Source: Chloroflexota bacterium (GTDB lineage: Bacteria > Chloroflexota > Limnocylindria > Limnocylindrales > CSP1-4). From it: DNA of 64,000 bases. Positions within the stretch are counted from its first letter, which is position 1; each line of letters opens with the position of its first letter. This document shows positions 8,841-16,807 of the stretch, in pieces. The position numbers and the translations under genes were made by a program. The stretch is from assembly GCA_021785175.1 (NCBI GenBank), contig JAJYGH010000013.1:19732-83731 (forward strand), read 5' to 3'. The notes beneath the pieces are model-generated. The model did no database searches, was not told the origin of the DNA, and saw only the letters and a list, made by a program, of their open reading frames with translations.

Positions 8841-8846
8841 AGCGTA
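8841..8846 (-). promoter_or_regulatory. leaderless-type -10 (TACGCT) of usp-trkA operon
   Basis: On the minus strand TACGCT ends 8 nt before the ATG at 8832 and no Shine-Dalgarno is present. It matches the TANNNT-N6-9-start pattern seen repeatedly in this window. Confidence 0.5.
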
Positions 8847-8957
8847 TCACCGCCGATCGGGCCCGAGCGGCGCCGCGTGGCCGCGTGCCCGAGCACCGGA
8901 GCCCGCACACCATGCCGCCCGGGACCGCTCGCGGCGACGGCGCGCGGGGCGCCGCCG

Positions 8958-10982
8958 TCAGTGCGTCAGCGCGTGTTCCTTCCGGTACGGCACGAGCGCG
9001 ACCACCGTGTTCGGCCGGCCGATCAGGACCTGGCGGAGGCGGGCCGCCGTGCGATTGTGCAGGACGCGCTCCCACCAGTGGCGGACGACGAACTCCGGCA
9101 CGACGACGATCGTGATCGCGTCCGGGTCGGGTTCCATGACGTCGAGGTACGTGACGAGCGGGCCGATCAGCTGGCGGTACGGCGATTCGACGATGACGAG
9201 CGGGATGCCGGGCAGCTGTCGGGAGAACCGCTCCCGAAGCCGCTCGCCTTCCTCGATGTCGTCCGTCACGTAGATGGCGCGAACGTCGGGCGAGAGCGTC
9301 CGACCGAAGGCGATCGCCCGGACGACGGCCCGGGTCATCCCGGGCACGGGCACGACGACACGCTGACGCCGATGCGGTTGTCCGAACACCAGGTCGTCGC
9401 GGACCTTCAGTTCCTCGGCCTCGCGGGCGTACTCGCGATGGATGAACAGCATCGTCGCGACGATGATGGGCACGAGCACGACGACCATCCACGCGCCGGC
9501 CGTGAACTTCACGCTCGCGACGACGACGGCGACGACGCCGGTGAGGACCGCGCCGATGCCGTTCGTGACCAGCCGTGTCGGCCACCCGCGTCCCCTGGCG
9601 TTCCACCAGTGCCGGACCATGCCGGTCTGCGAGATCGTGAAGCTCACGAACACGCCCACCGAGTACAGCGGGATCAGCGCGGCGGTGTCGGCGTCGAAGG
9701 CGACGAGCAGGACGCAGGCCATCACCGCGAGCACGACGATCCCGGTCGAGAACGCAAGCCGGTCGCCGCGGAACGCGAACGCCCGCGGGAAATAGTCGTC
9801 CTGGGCGAGGATCGCGGCGAGCCGCGGGAACGCGTTGAAGCTCGTGTTCGAGGCAAGGATCAGGATCAGGGCCGCGGAGGCCTGGAACACGTAGAACATC
9901 GGTCCTGTGCCGACGGACGCGCGCGCGACCAGGGCCGGGACGGACTCCGTCCCGCCCGGGAGGATCCCGTACGACACGGCCACGGCGGTCACGCCGACGA
10001 AGATGATCGCGAGCAGGGCCGCCATCATGAGCAGCGTGCGGGCGGCGTTCCGGGGTTCCGGCGGCTGGAAGGCCGGGACGCCGTTGGCGATCGCCTCGGT
10101 GCCGGTCAGCGCCACCGAACCACCCGCGAACGCCCGGAGCACGAGCAGGATCGTCAGCGCCTCGAAACCGCCGGACGGGGTCGGCACGTTGGCGGCGTGG
10201 TAGCCGGTGGCCGCGACGTCGTGGAACACGAACGCCTTGAGCAGTCCCGACGCGACGACGAACAGGGCGGAGCCGATGTAGATGTACGTGGGCAGGGCGA
10301 AGATGTTGCCCGACTCGCGCAGCCCGCGCATGTTCCCGAGCAGGATCAGGGCGACGGCGAGCACCGAGACCTCGACGCGGAGCGGATAGAGCGGCGGGAA
10401 CGCGGAGTAGATCTGCTCGATCGCGGACGAGGTCGACACCGCGACGGTCATCACGTAGTCGATGAGCAGCGCCGCCGCTGCGATCAGCGCGAAGATCTTG
10501 GGCAGGTTCGCGCTGCCGACCGCGTACGCCCCGCCGCCTGAGGGGTAGGCGTAGCCGATCTGGCGGTAGCTGATGGCGACCACGGCGAGCAGCGCCGAGA
10601 TCGCGATCGCGATCGGCAGCGTCAGCGACAGCGCCGCGGCGCCCGCCAGCACCAGGATGTTGAGGATCTCCTCTGAGGCGTACGCGCTCGACGAGATCGC
10701 GTCCGAGCTCATGATCGCGAGCGCCTTCTTCTTCGAGAGGCGTTCCTCGGACTCCTGCTCGGTCGCCAGCGGTGCGCCGATGAGGACCCGGCGGACGCGC
10801 CCGTACGCGCGCCCGACCTGCGTGGTCGGTGCGCTCGCCTTGGGCTTCGCGCGGATGATGCCGGGGCCGGCGTAGCGGAAGTACTCCGCCTGCGGCCGGG
10901 CCACGCGCACCCGCTGATCGCCCAGCTTTCGCCCGCGCAGCGGCGCGGCGCGCTTCGGCTCGGTCTGGTGCTGCTCGTCCAG
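8958..10982 (-). CDS. kimA: KimA-like potassium importer, APC superfamily permease
   Basis: A multi-pass inner-membrane permease of about 674 residues. It resembles KimA (YdaO), the high-affinity K+/H+ symporter: the pre-TM1 segment RRVLIGAPLA, then SSDAISSSAYASEEIL in TM1, SYRQIGYAYPSGGGAY in TM2 and LLIDYVMTVAVS in TM3. The Asp and Tyr of TM1 and the Asp of TM3 match positions assigned to K+ binding in KimA. About 12 hydrophobic segments are followed by a cytosolic C-terminal domain of about 180 residues. A strong AGGAGGA site (10998-10992) overlaps the stop of the upstream gene, and the only start-like codon at correct spacing is CTG 10982. The first conventional start is GTG 10910, without a ribosome site. 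Neighbouring TrkA and Usp genes support a K+ role. An amino-acid substrate cannot be excluded. Confidence 0.8.
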   Translation of the reverse strand: MDEQHQTEPKRAAPLRGRKLGDQRVRVARPQAEYFRYAGPGIIRAKPKASAPTTQVGRAYGRVRRVLIGAPLATEQESEERLSKKKALAIMSSDAISSSAYASEEILNILVLAGAAALSLTLPIAIAISALLAVVAISYRQIGYAYPSGGGAYAVGSANLPKIFALIAAAALLIDYVMTVAVSTSSAIEQIYSAFPPLYPLRVEVSVLAVALILLGNMRGLRESGNIFALPTYIYIGSALFVVASGLLKAFVFHDVAATGYHAANVPTPSGGFEALTILLVLRAFAGGSVALTGTEAIANGVPAFQPPEPRNAARTLLMMAALLAIIFVGVTAVAVSYGILPGGTESVPALVARASVGTGPMFYVFQASAALILILASNTSFNAFPRLAAILAQDDYFPRAFAFRGDRLAFSTGIVVLAVMACVLLVAFDADTAALIPLYSVGVFVSFTISQTGMVRHWWNARGRGWPTRLVTNGIGAVLTGVVAVVVASVKFTAGAWMVVVLVPIIVATMLFIHREYAREAEELKVRDDLVFGQPHRRQRVVVPVPGMTRAVVRAIAFGRTLSPDVRAIYVTDDIEEGERLRERFSRQLPGIPLVIVESPYRQLIGPLVTYLDVMEPDPDAITIVVVPEFVVRHWWERVLHNRTAARLRQVLIGRPNTVVALVPYRKEHALTH

Positions 10983-10991
10983 GGTGGGGTT

Positions 10992-10998
10992 TCCTCCT
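10992..10998 (-). promoter_or_regulatory. strong ribosome binding site implying CTG start of kimA
   Basis: AGGAGGA on the minus strand, fused to the TAG stop of the phosphoesterase gene. Nine bases later comes CTG at 10982, in frame with the permease. No ATG, GTG or TTG lies within 60 nt, so this site argues for CTG initiation. Confidence 0.55.
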
Positions 10999-11719
10999 AG
11001 AAGCCCTGCTCGAGCCGGTCGATGAGCCGCTGCGGGAGGCCCGCGGCGCGCATGGCCTGCTGCGTCACGCTGATCTGGTACGGCACGCGCCGCCACGTGA
11101 CGGTCCGGGCGTCCGTGTCGAGCAGTGCCGCGGCCGCCCGCGGGTCGCCGTCCCGGGGCTGTCCGACGCCCCCCGGGTTCAGGATCGCGCGACGACCGTC
11201 GAGTTCGAGGACCGTCCCGTCCCGCGGCACGATCGCCTCGATCCGCCCGTCGGTCTCGCGGAACGCGACCGGCACGTGCGTGTGCCCGACGAGGCAGTAC
11301 GGGCTCGTGAACGCGTCGACGTTGGCGCGCGCGAGCGAGGTCGAGAAGAGGTACTCCCACAGCGGATCGCGCGGCGAACCGTGCGCGAACGTGAAGTCCC
11401 CCTCGACGCGGGACCTCGGGTTGGACGCCAGCCACTCGACCGCGGCCGGCGTGAGCTGCCCCGTCGTCCACTCCACGGCCGTGCGGGCGGCGTCATTGAA
11501 CCACTCCGTCGAGATCTCTCCGAGGGCCGCGGCGTCGTGGTTCCCGCGCACGCCCACCGCACCGGCCGACTGGAGCCGGCGGATGACGGCGACCGGCTCG
11601 GGCCCGTAGCCGACGACGTCGCCGAGCTGCCAGACGGCGTCGAACGGCTCGAGAGCCGACAGGACGGCATCGAGCGCGGCCAGGTTCCCGTGGACGTCGG
11701 AGATCAGCGCAATGCGCAC
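10997..11719 (-). CDS. metallophosphoesterase (YfcE/MJ0936-like)
   Basis: A 240-residue calcineurin-like phosphoesterase. The dimetal motifs are in order: DVHG (residues 8-11), GDVVGYGP (about residue 38), GNHD (about residue 60), then His residues in FAHGSP and LVGHTHVP. This is the compact YfcE-type family, a cytosolic phosphodiesterase or phosphatase with broad substrates. The start GTG 11719 has no ribosome site but TACCCT sits 6 nt upstream, so the message is likely leaderless. Its stop overlaps the ribosome site of the KimA-like gene, so the two are one operon. A role in nucleotide second-messenger turnover is an attractive but untested idea. Confidence 0.9.
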   Translation of the reverse strand: MRIALISDVHGNLAALDAVLSALEPFDAVWQLGDVVGYGPEPVAVIRRLQSAGAVGVRGNHDAAALGEISTEWFNDAARTAVEWTTGQLTPAAVEWLASNPRSRVEGDFTFAHGSPRDPLWEYLFSTSLARANVDAFTSPYCLVGHTHVPVAFRETDGRIEAIVPRDGTVLELDGRRAILNPGGVGQPRDGDPRAAAALLDTDARTVTWRRVPYQISVTQQAMRAAGLPQRLIDRLEQGF

Positions 11720-11723
11720 CCGG

Positions 11724-12539
11724 TCAGGGTAGCAAACGGCGCCGCCGCGGAGGCCGGCGCGGCCAGCGTTCGGGCGTTGGTCGCCGCTTCGTCACCACGA
11801 CGAGTCGGTGGTCGGCCAGCCCCTCCAGCGTCACTGCCTGGATCTCCGGTTCCGGGTCCGCGCCCATCTCATCGAGGAGTGGACGTGCGGCGTCGAGTTC
11901 GGCGGTGAAGGCGCCGTCGCCCGCGTCGCGCTTCCAGGCGACGAAGCACCCCCCGGGCCGGACGAGCGGCAGCGCGAGCTCGAGCAGCCACGGCAGCCCG
12001 GAGACGGCGCGGGCGGTGACGATGTCCCATCGGTCCCGCTGCCCCGCCCGTCGGGCCAGCTCCTCGCCGCGCGCCGTCACCACGTGCATGCGGACCGGCT
12101 CCTCGTCGCGCTGGCGGAACGCGGCGGTCGTCGCGGCGGCGGCCACGTCGAGGAAGGCCGTCTTCCGCGCGACCGAGTCGACGAGGGTTGCCGTCGAGGC
12201 GGGGATCGCGACCGAGACGGGGATCCCGGGGAACCCCGCCCCGCTCCCGAGGTCGAGCACGCCGGTGGGCCGGCGGCGCCGCGAAGCGAGCCGGTCGAGC
12301 AGGAGTGGAACCGCGGCGAGGCTGTCGGCGACGTGCTCGCGGGCGATCGCGGCCGGCTCGCGGATGGCCGTCAGGTTCACGTGCGGGCTCCACGCGAGCA
12401 GCAGCCGGGCGTGCGCGTCGATCGCGGCGCGCATGCCGGGAGTCAGGTCGAGGTCGAGGGTCGCGAGCGCGCGATCGAGGACGGCATCGAACTCCGCTCC
12501 GGGTGCCGGGAGCGTCGACGCGTCGCGCGGGAGCGGCAC
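11724..12539 (-). CDS. rsmG: 16S rRNA (guanine-527-N7)-methyltransferase
   Basis: RsmG (GidB) methylates N7 of G527 in 16S rRNA using S-adenosylmethionine. Visible motifs are NLTAIREP, the entry signature of the family, then LDLGSGAGFPGIP (SAM-binding loop), VDSVARKTAFL and the late WDIVTARAVSGLPWLLE, with a C-terminal GGCFVAWKR. The C-terminus ends in an Arg/Pro-rich tail. The N-terminus is uncertain. GTG 12539 was chosen (about 271 residues); GTG 12632, preceded by GGGAG, would give 302. The family norm is about 210-240, so the extra N-terminal residues are a Pro/Asp-rich extension or not translated. Confidence 0.85.
   Translation of the reverse strand: MPLPRDASTLPAPGAEFDAVLDRALATLDLDLTPGMRAAIDAHARLLLAWSPHVNLTAIREPAAIAREHVADSLAAVPLLLDRLASRRRRPTGVLDLGSGAGFPGIPVSVAIPASTATLVDSVARKTAFLDVAAAATTAAFRQRDEEPVRMHVVTARGEELARRAGQRDRWDIVTARAVSGLPWLLELALPLVRPGGCFVAWKRDAGDGAFTAELDAARPLLDEMGADPEPEIQAVTLEGLADHRLVVVTKRRPTPERWPRRPPRRRRLLP
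11726..11731 (-). promoter_or_regulatory. leaderless-type -10 (TACCCT) of phosphoesterase-kimA operon
   Basis: TACCCT on the minus strand lies 6 nt before the GTG at 11719 and overlaps the 3' end of rsmG. No Shine-Dalgarno is present. Confidence 0.5.
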
Positions 12540-13142
12540 GCGGACGGACTGGCCGGGCCCGGCGGGTGGGGTCGGCTCCCCCGGTGGAAACGGGGCCAGC
12601 CCCGGCCCATGGTGGTCGCTGTCCGAGTCCACAGGCGGGAGGGCTCCCGCCGTCGCGAGGCCGTCCGTCGCGGGCGGCAAGCTCGCAGCCGCGAGCCCGC
12701 CGTCCGCAGGCGACCGGTCGTGGGCGGCGCGGAGCGGCCGGCTCGCGGGGCACCGCGAAGCCGGAAGGGAGCGCGCGATGTCCGGCTGCGGCCCTCTCCG
12801 TGGCTCGCTTCGGACTCCAGTCGGCTCGACCTTCCGGCGTCGCGAATTCGAGGGCACCTTCCGCCTTTCAGTCTTCCGCCGCCAGTCAGGACCTCCGGCC
12901 GGTTTCCCGGCCCCCTCGCGGGCGGCGTTACCGTACTCGGCCTGCGGTGCACGGGGAATCTCGCGCCGGACGGCCGGCGATATCAAGCGGCTTATCCACC
13001 AATCGGCGTACGCCCCGGGGCGGAGTGTGGAAAACCGCTGGGACGCGCGAGAACGAGGCCTGCGCGAGGGCCGTGCCCATGGCCGCGCCGGTACTCCCTG
13101 CCCGTGCTCGTACGAGCGTGGCGAGCGCACCGCGGCCGCCGC
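12540..13142. other. 603-bp spacer with two DnaA-box-like sites
   Basis: No convincing gene was found here. The reading frames that cross it are Arg/Pro-rich shadows without family motifs. The main structure is a slightly A+T-richer patch at 12980-13040 with TTATCCACC (12992-13000) and, inverted, TTTTCCACA (minus strand, 13034-13026), 25 bp apart. Both are one mismatch from the DnaA box TTATCCACA. The part nearest rsmG may belong to its N-terminus. Confidence 0.5.
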
Positions 13143-14423
13143 CTACGAGGGCCCGGCTCCGGCTTCCTCCGGGCGGAGCGCGCGTTCGAGCGCCGCCAGC
13201 ACCGTCGCGCGGTCGGTCGCCTCGGTGGCGGGAAGAGCCACCACGAACAGCGAGCCGGGTCCCGGCGTAGACGAGATGCCGACGTCCCCGCCCATGCGGC
13301 GCGCCAGGTCGCGCGCGATCGGCAGCCCCAGCCCCGTCCCAGCCACGCGCTCGGCCCCGGCCGCCCGGTGGAACGGCTCGAAGATCCGCTCGCGCTCCTC
13401 CGGCGCGACCCCGGGTCCGTCGTCGCGGATCGCGTAGAGGGCGACTCCGCCGTCGAACCGCAGCGAGATCGCGATCCGTCCGCCCACGTGCGAGAACTTC
13501 ACGGCGTTGGCGAGCAGGTTGACGAGCACCTGCTGCACGCGGCGCCGGTCCGCATAGACGGTCCGCAGCCGGCCGCCGAGCGCGGGCTGGAGGACGATCC
13601 CGCGCTGGAGCGCGAGCGGCGCGACATCGTGCATCGCGGTCTGCGCCGCCTCCGCCGCCGAGAAGCGCGCCAGCTCGAGATGCAGCTGACCGGCCCCGAG
13701 CCGGCTGAGCTCGAGCAGGTCGGCGACGAGCGTCGACATGCCCGCCACGAGATCCCTCGACCGGGACAGGAACTGCCCGTCGGAGTCCGCGGTGAGCAGG
13801 TCGAGGTAGCCGGTCAGGGCCGCGAGCGGTGTCCGGAGCTCGTGGGCGACGACACTCACGAACGTGCGCTGCTCCTCGTCGGCACGCCGGAGCATCGCCA
13901 GCTCGCGCTCCGTCCCGATTTCCCGAACCAGGCGCCCGCCCAGCCCGGCCGCAGCGCGGGACACGGACACGGGGAAGCGTCGTTCGAGGTCTCCGGCGGC
14001 GCGCAGCGTCCGAAACCGCAGCCCGATCATCGCTCGTCCGGGACCTTCGACGGTGCGTGTGCGGCCGTCCTCGTCTCCGGCCTCGATGGCGGCCACCTCG
14101 CCAGCCTGCCCGAGATCCTCGCCGTCCGCGCTCCCCAGCACCAGGAACGACGTGCGCGATCCGTCGTCGCCCCGCCGGCCACGGGTCTTCGCGTCGAGCC
14201 AGCCGCCGGTGATCGCGGCGTCATCGCCGTCCACCTGGCGCCACGCCACGGTGCGCCGCTCCCCGTCGTCGACGAACACCACCGCGCACGCGGCGCCGGC
14301 GGTGCGTGCGATCAGCCGCAGGAGACGGTCCAGGCGGACCGACGGGCGAGCGTCCGAAACGCCGATCTCGAGGAGCCGCGAGAGGACGTCCCGGTGGCCG
14401 CGCGCCCTGCCCTCGTCCGCCAT
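13143..14423 (-). CDS. sensor histidine kinase (HisKA/HATPase, GAF-like input)
   Basis: A 426-residue soluble histidine kinase without membrane segments. The N-terminal 160 residues look like a GAF-type sensor (RLLRLIARTAGAACAVVFVDDG). The H-box VVAHELRTPLAALTGYLDLL carries the phosphorylated His near residue 196, the N-box is QVLVNLLANAVKFS, and the G boxes are DDGPGVAPEE and GTGLGLPIA. ATG 14423 follows a GGGAGCGA site. It lies 7 bp after the CsoR-type repressor gene and is probably co-transcribed. No response regulator gene is adjacent, so its partner is elsewhere. Confidence 0.9.
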   Translation of the reverse strand: MADEGRARGHRDVLSRLLEIGVSDARPSVRLDRLLRLIARTAGAACAVVFVDDGERRTVAWRQVDGDDAAITGGWLDAKTRGRRGDDGSRTSFLVLGSADGEDLGQAGEVAAIEAGDEDGRTRTVEGPGRAMIGLRFRTLRAAGDLERRFPVSVSRAAAGLGGRLVREIGTERELAMLRRADEEQRTFVSVVAHELRTPLAALTGYLDLLTADSDGQFLSRSRDLVAGMSTLVADLLELSRLGAGQLHLELARFSAAEAAQTAMHDVAPLALQRGIVLQPALGGRLRTVYADRRRVQQVLVNLLANAVKFSHVGGRIAISLRFDGGVALYAIRDDGPGVAPEERERIFEPFHRAAGAERVAGTGLGLPIARDLARRMGGDVGISSTPGPGSLFVVALPATEATDRATVLAALERALRPEEAGAGPS

Positions 14424-14430
14424 TCGCTCC

Positions 14431-14940
14431 CTACCCCGGCCCTGTGGCCCGTGGCGCCCGGACCGGTCTCCCGATCGTCCGCCGGACCACGTCCATGACC
14501 TCCTCTGTATACGCCGTCGCGTCCCCGGTCTCCACGGCCGTCCGCAGGCAGCCGGCCACGTGGTCCTCGAGCACGAGCAGCGAGATCGCGTCGACCGCGG
14601 CCCGCAGGGCGGCCGTCTGCTGAAGGATGTCGATGCAGTATTCGTCGCGCTCGATCATCCGCGCGATGCCGCGGACCTGCCCCTCGACGCGCGAGAGCCG
14701 GCGCAGCAGTTGCTGCCGATCCTTGTCGTAGCTGTGCCGGAAGTGCGGGTCGGCCGTCGCGCGCGACCCCGCGCGGTCGGCGTCCGCCTCATCCGTTCCC
14801 TCGCCGGTCGCCGTCTCGCGCGTCCCGCCGTCCGCGCCGTTGGCAGCCTCCGCGCCCCGGCCTGCGACGTGGCCCCCGGCCGCGTCATCCGTGCCGTACG
14901 TGCCCTCGTCCTGGTCGTTCGTGTCGATGTCCTCCGCCAC
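14431..14940 (-). CDS. CsoR/RcnR-type metal-sensing repressor with acidic N-terminal extension
   Basis: A 169-residue DUF156-family regulator. The all-alpha core starts near residue 72 (RQQLLRRLSRVEGQVRGIARMIE). It carries the ligand set of Cu(I)/thiol sensors: Cys in YCIDILQQ, then His and Cys in LEDHVAGC. These proteins bind operator DNA until the metal or a reactive sulfur species occupies the sites. The family is normally about 90 residues. Here some 70 extra N-terminal residues rich in Asp, Glu, Gly and Thr look disordered. GTG 14940 follows GGGAG at 8-nt spacing. The gene precedes a histidine kinase, not the usual copper ATPase, so the regulated function is not obvious. Confidence 0.85.
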   Translation of the reverse strand: MAEDIDTNDQDEGTYGTDDAAGGHVAGRGAEAANGADGGTRETATGEGTDEADADRAGSRATADPHFRHSYDKDRQQLLRRLSRVEGQVRGIARMIERDEYCIDILQQTAALRAAVDAISLLVLEDHVAGCLRTAVETGDATAYTEEVMDVVRRTIGRPVRAPRATGPG

Positions 14941-15039
14941 CGCCCGGGCTCCCGATACTCCCCCCCAGTGTGTTGCCAGTGTACTGCCGGCGAGGCGATC
15001 CGGGCCCGTCCGGCGACTCCGCGTGCGCGCCGGAGCGGG

Positions 15040-15045
15040 TAGACT
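15040..15045 (+). promoter_or_regulatory. leaderless-type -10 (TAGACT)
   Basis: TAGACT followed by 7 nt and the ATG at 15053, with no ribosome site between. It probably drives the 15053 gene and the downstream hpt. Confidence 0.5.
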
Positions 15046-15052
15046 GGGGCCG

Positions 15053-15766
15053 ATGCACGTCGATCCGAGGCCGCGGGCCGTCCCGTTTGCGCATGCGAGC
15101 GAGGCGGAGCTGGCGCGGATCCTCGACTACTACGGGATCGCGTGGGAGTACGAGCCGCGACCGTTCCCGATCCTGTGGAATCTCGACGGGGCCGTCGTCG
15201 AGAGCTTCACGCCCGACTTCCACCTCCCGGAGCTCGACCTGTACATCGAGCTCACGACGCTCCGACAGAGCCTGGTCCGGAAGAAGAACCGGAAGCTCAG
15301 GCGGCTGCGCGAGCTGTACCCGGACGTGCGGATCAAGCTGTTCTACGCGCGGGACTTCCGGGCCCTCATGCTGAAGTACGGCCGGATCGGGCTGCTGGAT
15401 TCGCTGTCCGGGGCCGAGGGGCAGGCGACACGGCCGCGGATCGAGGCCGAGCCGGAATCCGGACGAGGGCGGGCGGAGTCCGCGTCGCCGGCTGCCGCCT
15501 CCGCCCCACCGGCTGCTGACGCCGTGATCGGCTCGTTCGGCGAGACCCCGGCCGGTGCCGCGTCGGCGGGCGACGAAGCGGATGCCCGATCTGGAGATCC
15601 GATCGCTCGATCTGCGGCCGGGATCCGAACTGCGGCGTGCGAGCCCGTCGGCGCCGACGGGGACGGGGATCGGGCGGGCAATCCGCCGCCGAGGGCGGCA
15701 CGTGGAGGAGGGGATCGACGCCGCGGGGCCCGGCGAGCCCGTGCTCCGCAGGCGTCGCGGGCATGA
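15053..15766 (+). CDS. uncharacterised protein with PD-(D/E)XK-nuclease-like N-terminal domain
   Basis: A 237-residue protein not assigned to a named family. Residues 1-120 read like a small restriction-endonuclease fold: a conserved Glu in AWEYEPRPF, then ESFTPDFHLPELDLYIEL, resembling the PD...ExK core of TnsA-like and other small nucleases. Here ExK is ELT, with a Lys/Arg-rich patch (RKKNRKLRRL) following. The usual catalytic Lys is therefore missing or displaced and activity is doubtful. Residues 130-237 are Ala/Gly/Arg-rich and probably disordered. ATG 15053 has TAGACT 7 nt upstream and no ribosome site, suggesting a leaderless message. It ends 23 bp before hpt. Confidence 0.7.
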   Translation: MHVDPRPRAVPFAHASEAELARILDYYGIAWEYEPRPFPILWNLDGAVVESFTPDFHLPELDLYIELTTLRQSLVRKKNRKLRRLRELYPDVRIKLFYARDFRALMLKYGRIGLLDSLSGAEGQATRPRIEAEPESGRGRAESASPAAASAPPAADAVIGSFGETPAGAASAGDEADARSGDPIARSAAGIRTAACEPVGADGDGDRAGNPPPRAARGGGDRRRGARRARAPQASRA

Positions 15767-15789
15767 CCTGTCGGAGGGGCTGAGAGCGA

Positions 15790-16350
15790 ATGCGCATGCC
15801 GGACCTCGTCGCCGACGTCGCGAGCATCCTGCTGACCGAGGAGCAGATCCATCAGCGGGTGCTCGAGCTGGGCAGCGTCATCTCGACGGACTACCAGGGC
15901 CGCGAGGTGACGCTGGTGAGCGTGCTCAAGGGCTCCCTCCCGTTCATGGCCGACCTCATGCGCGCGATCTCGATTCCGGTTTCGATCGACCTCATGGAGG
16001 TCAGCTCGTACGGCGGCACGACCACGGAATCGTCCGGGCTCGTGCGGATCCTGAAGGACCTCAGCAAACCGATCGAAGGGCGTCACGTGCTCGTCGTCGA
16101 GGACATCATCGACACGGGGCTCACGCTGAACTACCTGTCCGGCTACCTGCGCGGCAAGAACCCGAGCTCGCTCCACATCTGCACCCTGCTCGACAAGCCC
16201 GCACGCCGGCTGGTCGACATCCCGATCGACTACCTGGGGTTCACCATTCCCGACCAGTTCGTCATCGGGTACGGCCTCGACTACGGCGAGTACTACCGGA
16301 ACCTGCCGTTCATCGGCGTGCTGCGGCCCGAGGTCTACACGACGCCATGA
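15790..16350 (+). CDS. hpt: hypoxanthine phosphoribosyltransferase
   Basis: Hpt converts hypoxanthine or guanine plus PRPP to IMP or GMP in purine salvage. The 186-residue protein has the PRPP loop VLVVEDIIDTGLTL (residues 100-113), the catalytic-loop segment EVSSYGGTT and the base-binding DYLGFTIPDQFVIGYGLDYGEYYRNLP. Length is standard. A GGAGGGG site lies upstream of ATG 15790; a second in-frame ATG at 15796 is also possible. It is placed after the nuclease-like gene, and its stop overlaps the next start (ATGA). Confidence 0.95.
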   Translation: MRMPDLVADVASILLTEEQIHQRVLELGSVISTDYQGREVTLVSVLKGSLPFMADLMRAISIPVSIDLMEVSSYGGTTTESSGLVRILKDLSKPIEGRHVLVVEDIIDTGLTLNYLSGYLRGKNPSSLHICTLLDKPARRLVDIPIDYLGFTIPDQFVIGYGLDYGEYYRNLPFIGVLRPEVYTTP

Positions 16351-16763
16351 ACCGTCGATCGCTCGGGCGCGGCCGGCTCGTCATCGGGGCTGGGGCGGTC
16401 CTCGCGCTCGTTGGCTGCCTGTTCCCCTGGGGTCAGACGGCCGGCGTCGGGCTGCCGCCCGAGTCCACCGGCGCCTTCGACGGCTTCGGCATCCTCGTGT
16501 TCGTGGCCGCCATCGGCCTGCTCGCCCTGATCGCGCTGCCGTATGCCGCGGGCGATCAGCCGATCGGGCTCGATCGACCCCTGGCGTTCGTGATCGTCGG
16601 CGCCGTCGGGGTGATCGGGTTCCTGCTGAAGCTCATCCAGATCCTCGGAGCCGGCCTGCTCGCGTTGCCGGACAAGGGGCTCGGGCTCTGGGTCGCCGCC
16701 GTGGGGCTCGTCATCGTCATCTGGGGCCTTGCCGAGATGGCCGCGGAGCACCCGCGGGCCTGA
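16347..16763 (+). CDS. small integral membrane protein, four predicted TM segments
   Basis: A 138-residue hydrophobic protein of unknown function, translationally coupled to hpt by an ATGA overlap. Four membrane spans are apparent (about residues 11-25, 47-66, 78-97 and 109-128), separated by short loops. A GCLFPWG motif in the first segment recurs in small uncharacterised membrane proteins of high-GC bacteria. It has no catalytic motif, and association with purine salvage may be only positional. Confidence 0.75.
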   Translation: MNRRSLGRGRLVIGAGAVLALVGCLFPWGQTAGVGLPPESTGAFDGFGILVFVAAIGLLALIALPYAAGDQPIGLDRPLAFVIVGAVGVIGFLLKLIQILGAGLLALPDKGLGLWVAAVGLVIVIWGLAEMAAEHPRA

Positions 16764-16807
16764 TCCGTCTGGCCATCCGCGGCGCTGGTGCCGGACGGGG
16801 AGAGCCA

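Noticed and set aside
10982..11760. Cyclic di-AMP (ydaO-type) riboswitch upstream of the KimA-like gene
   Set aside because: The permease start lies 15 bp from the upstream gene stop, and upstream of that operon is rsmG. There is no room for a leader RNA, and no matching conserved motif was seen.
12540..13142. A full chromosomal origin
   Set aside because: Only two imperfect DnaA boxes were seen, without dnaA, rpmH, parAB or a strong A+T-rich unwinding element. Kept as a site candidate only.
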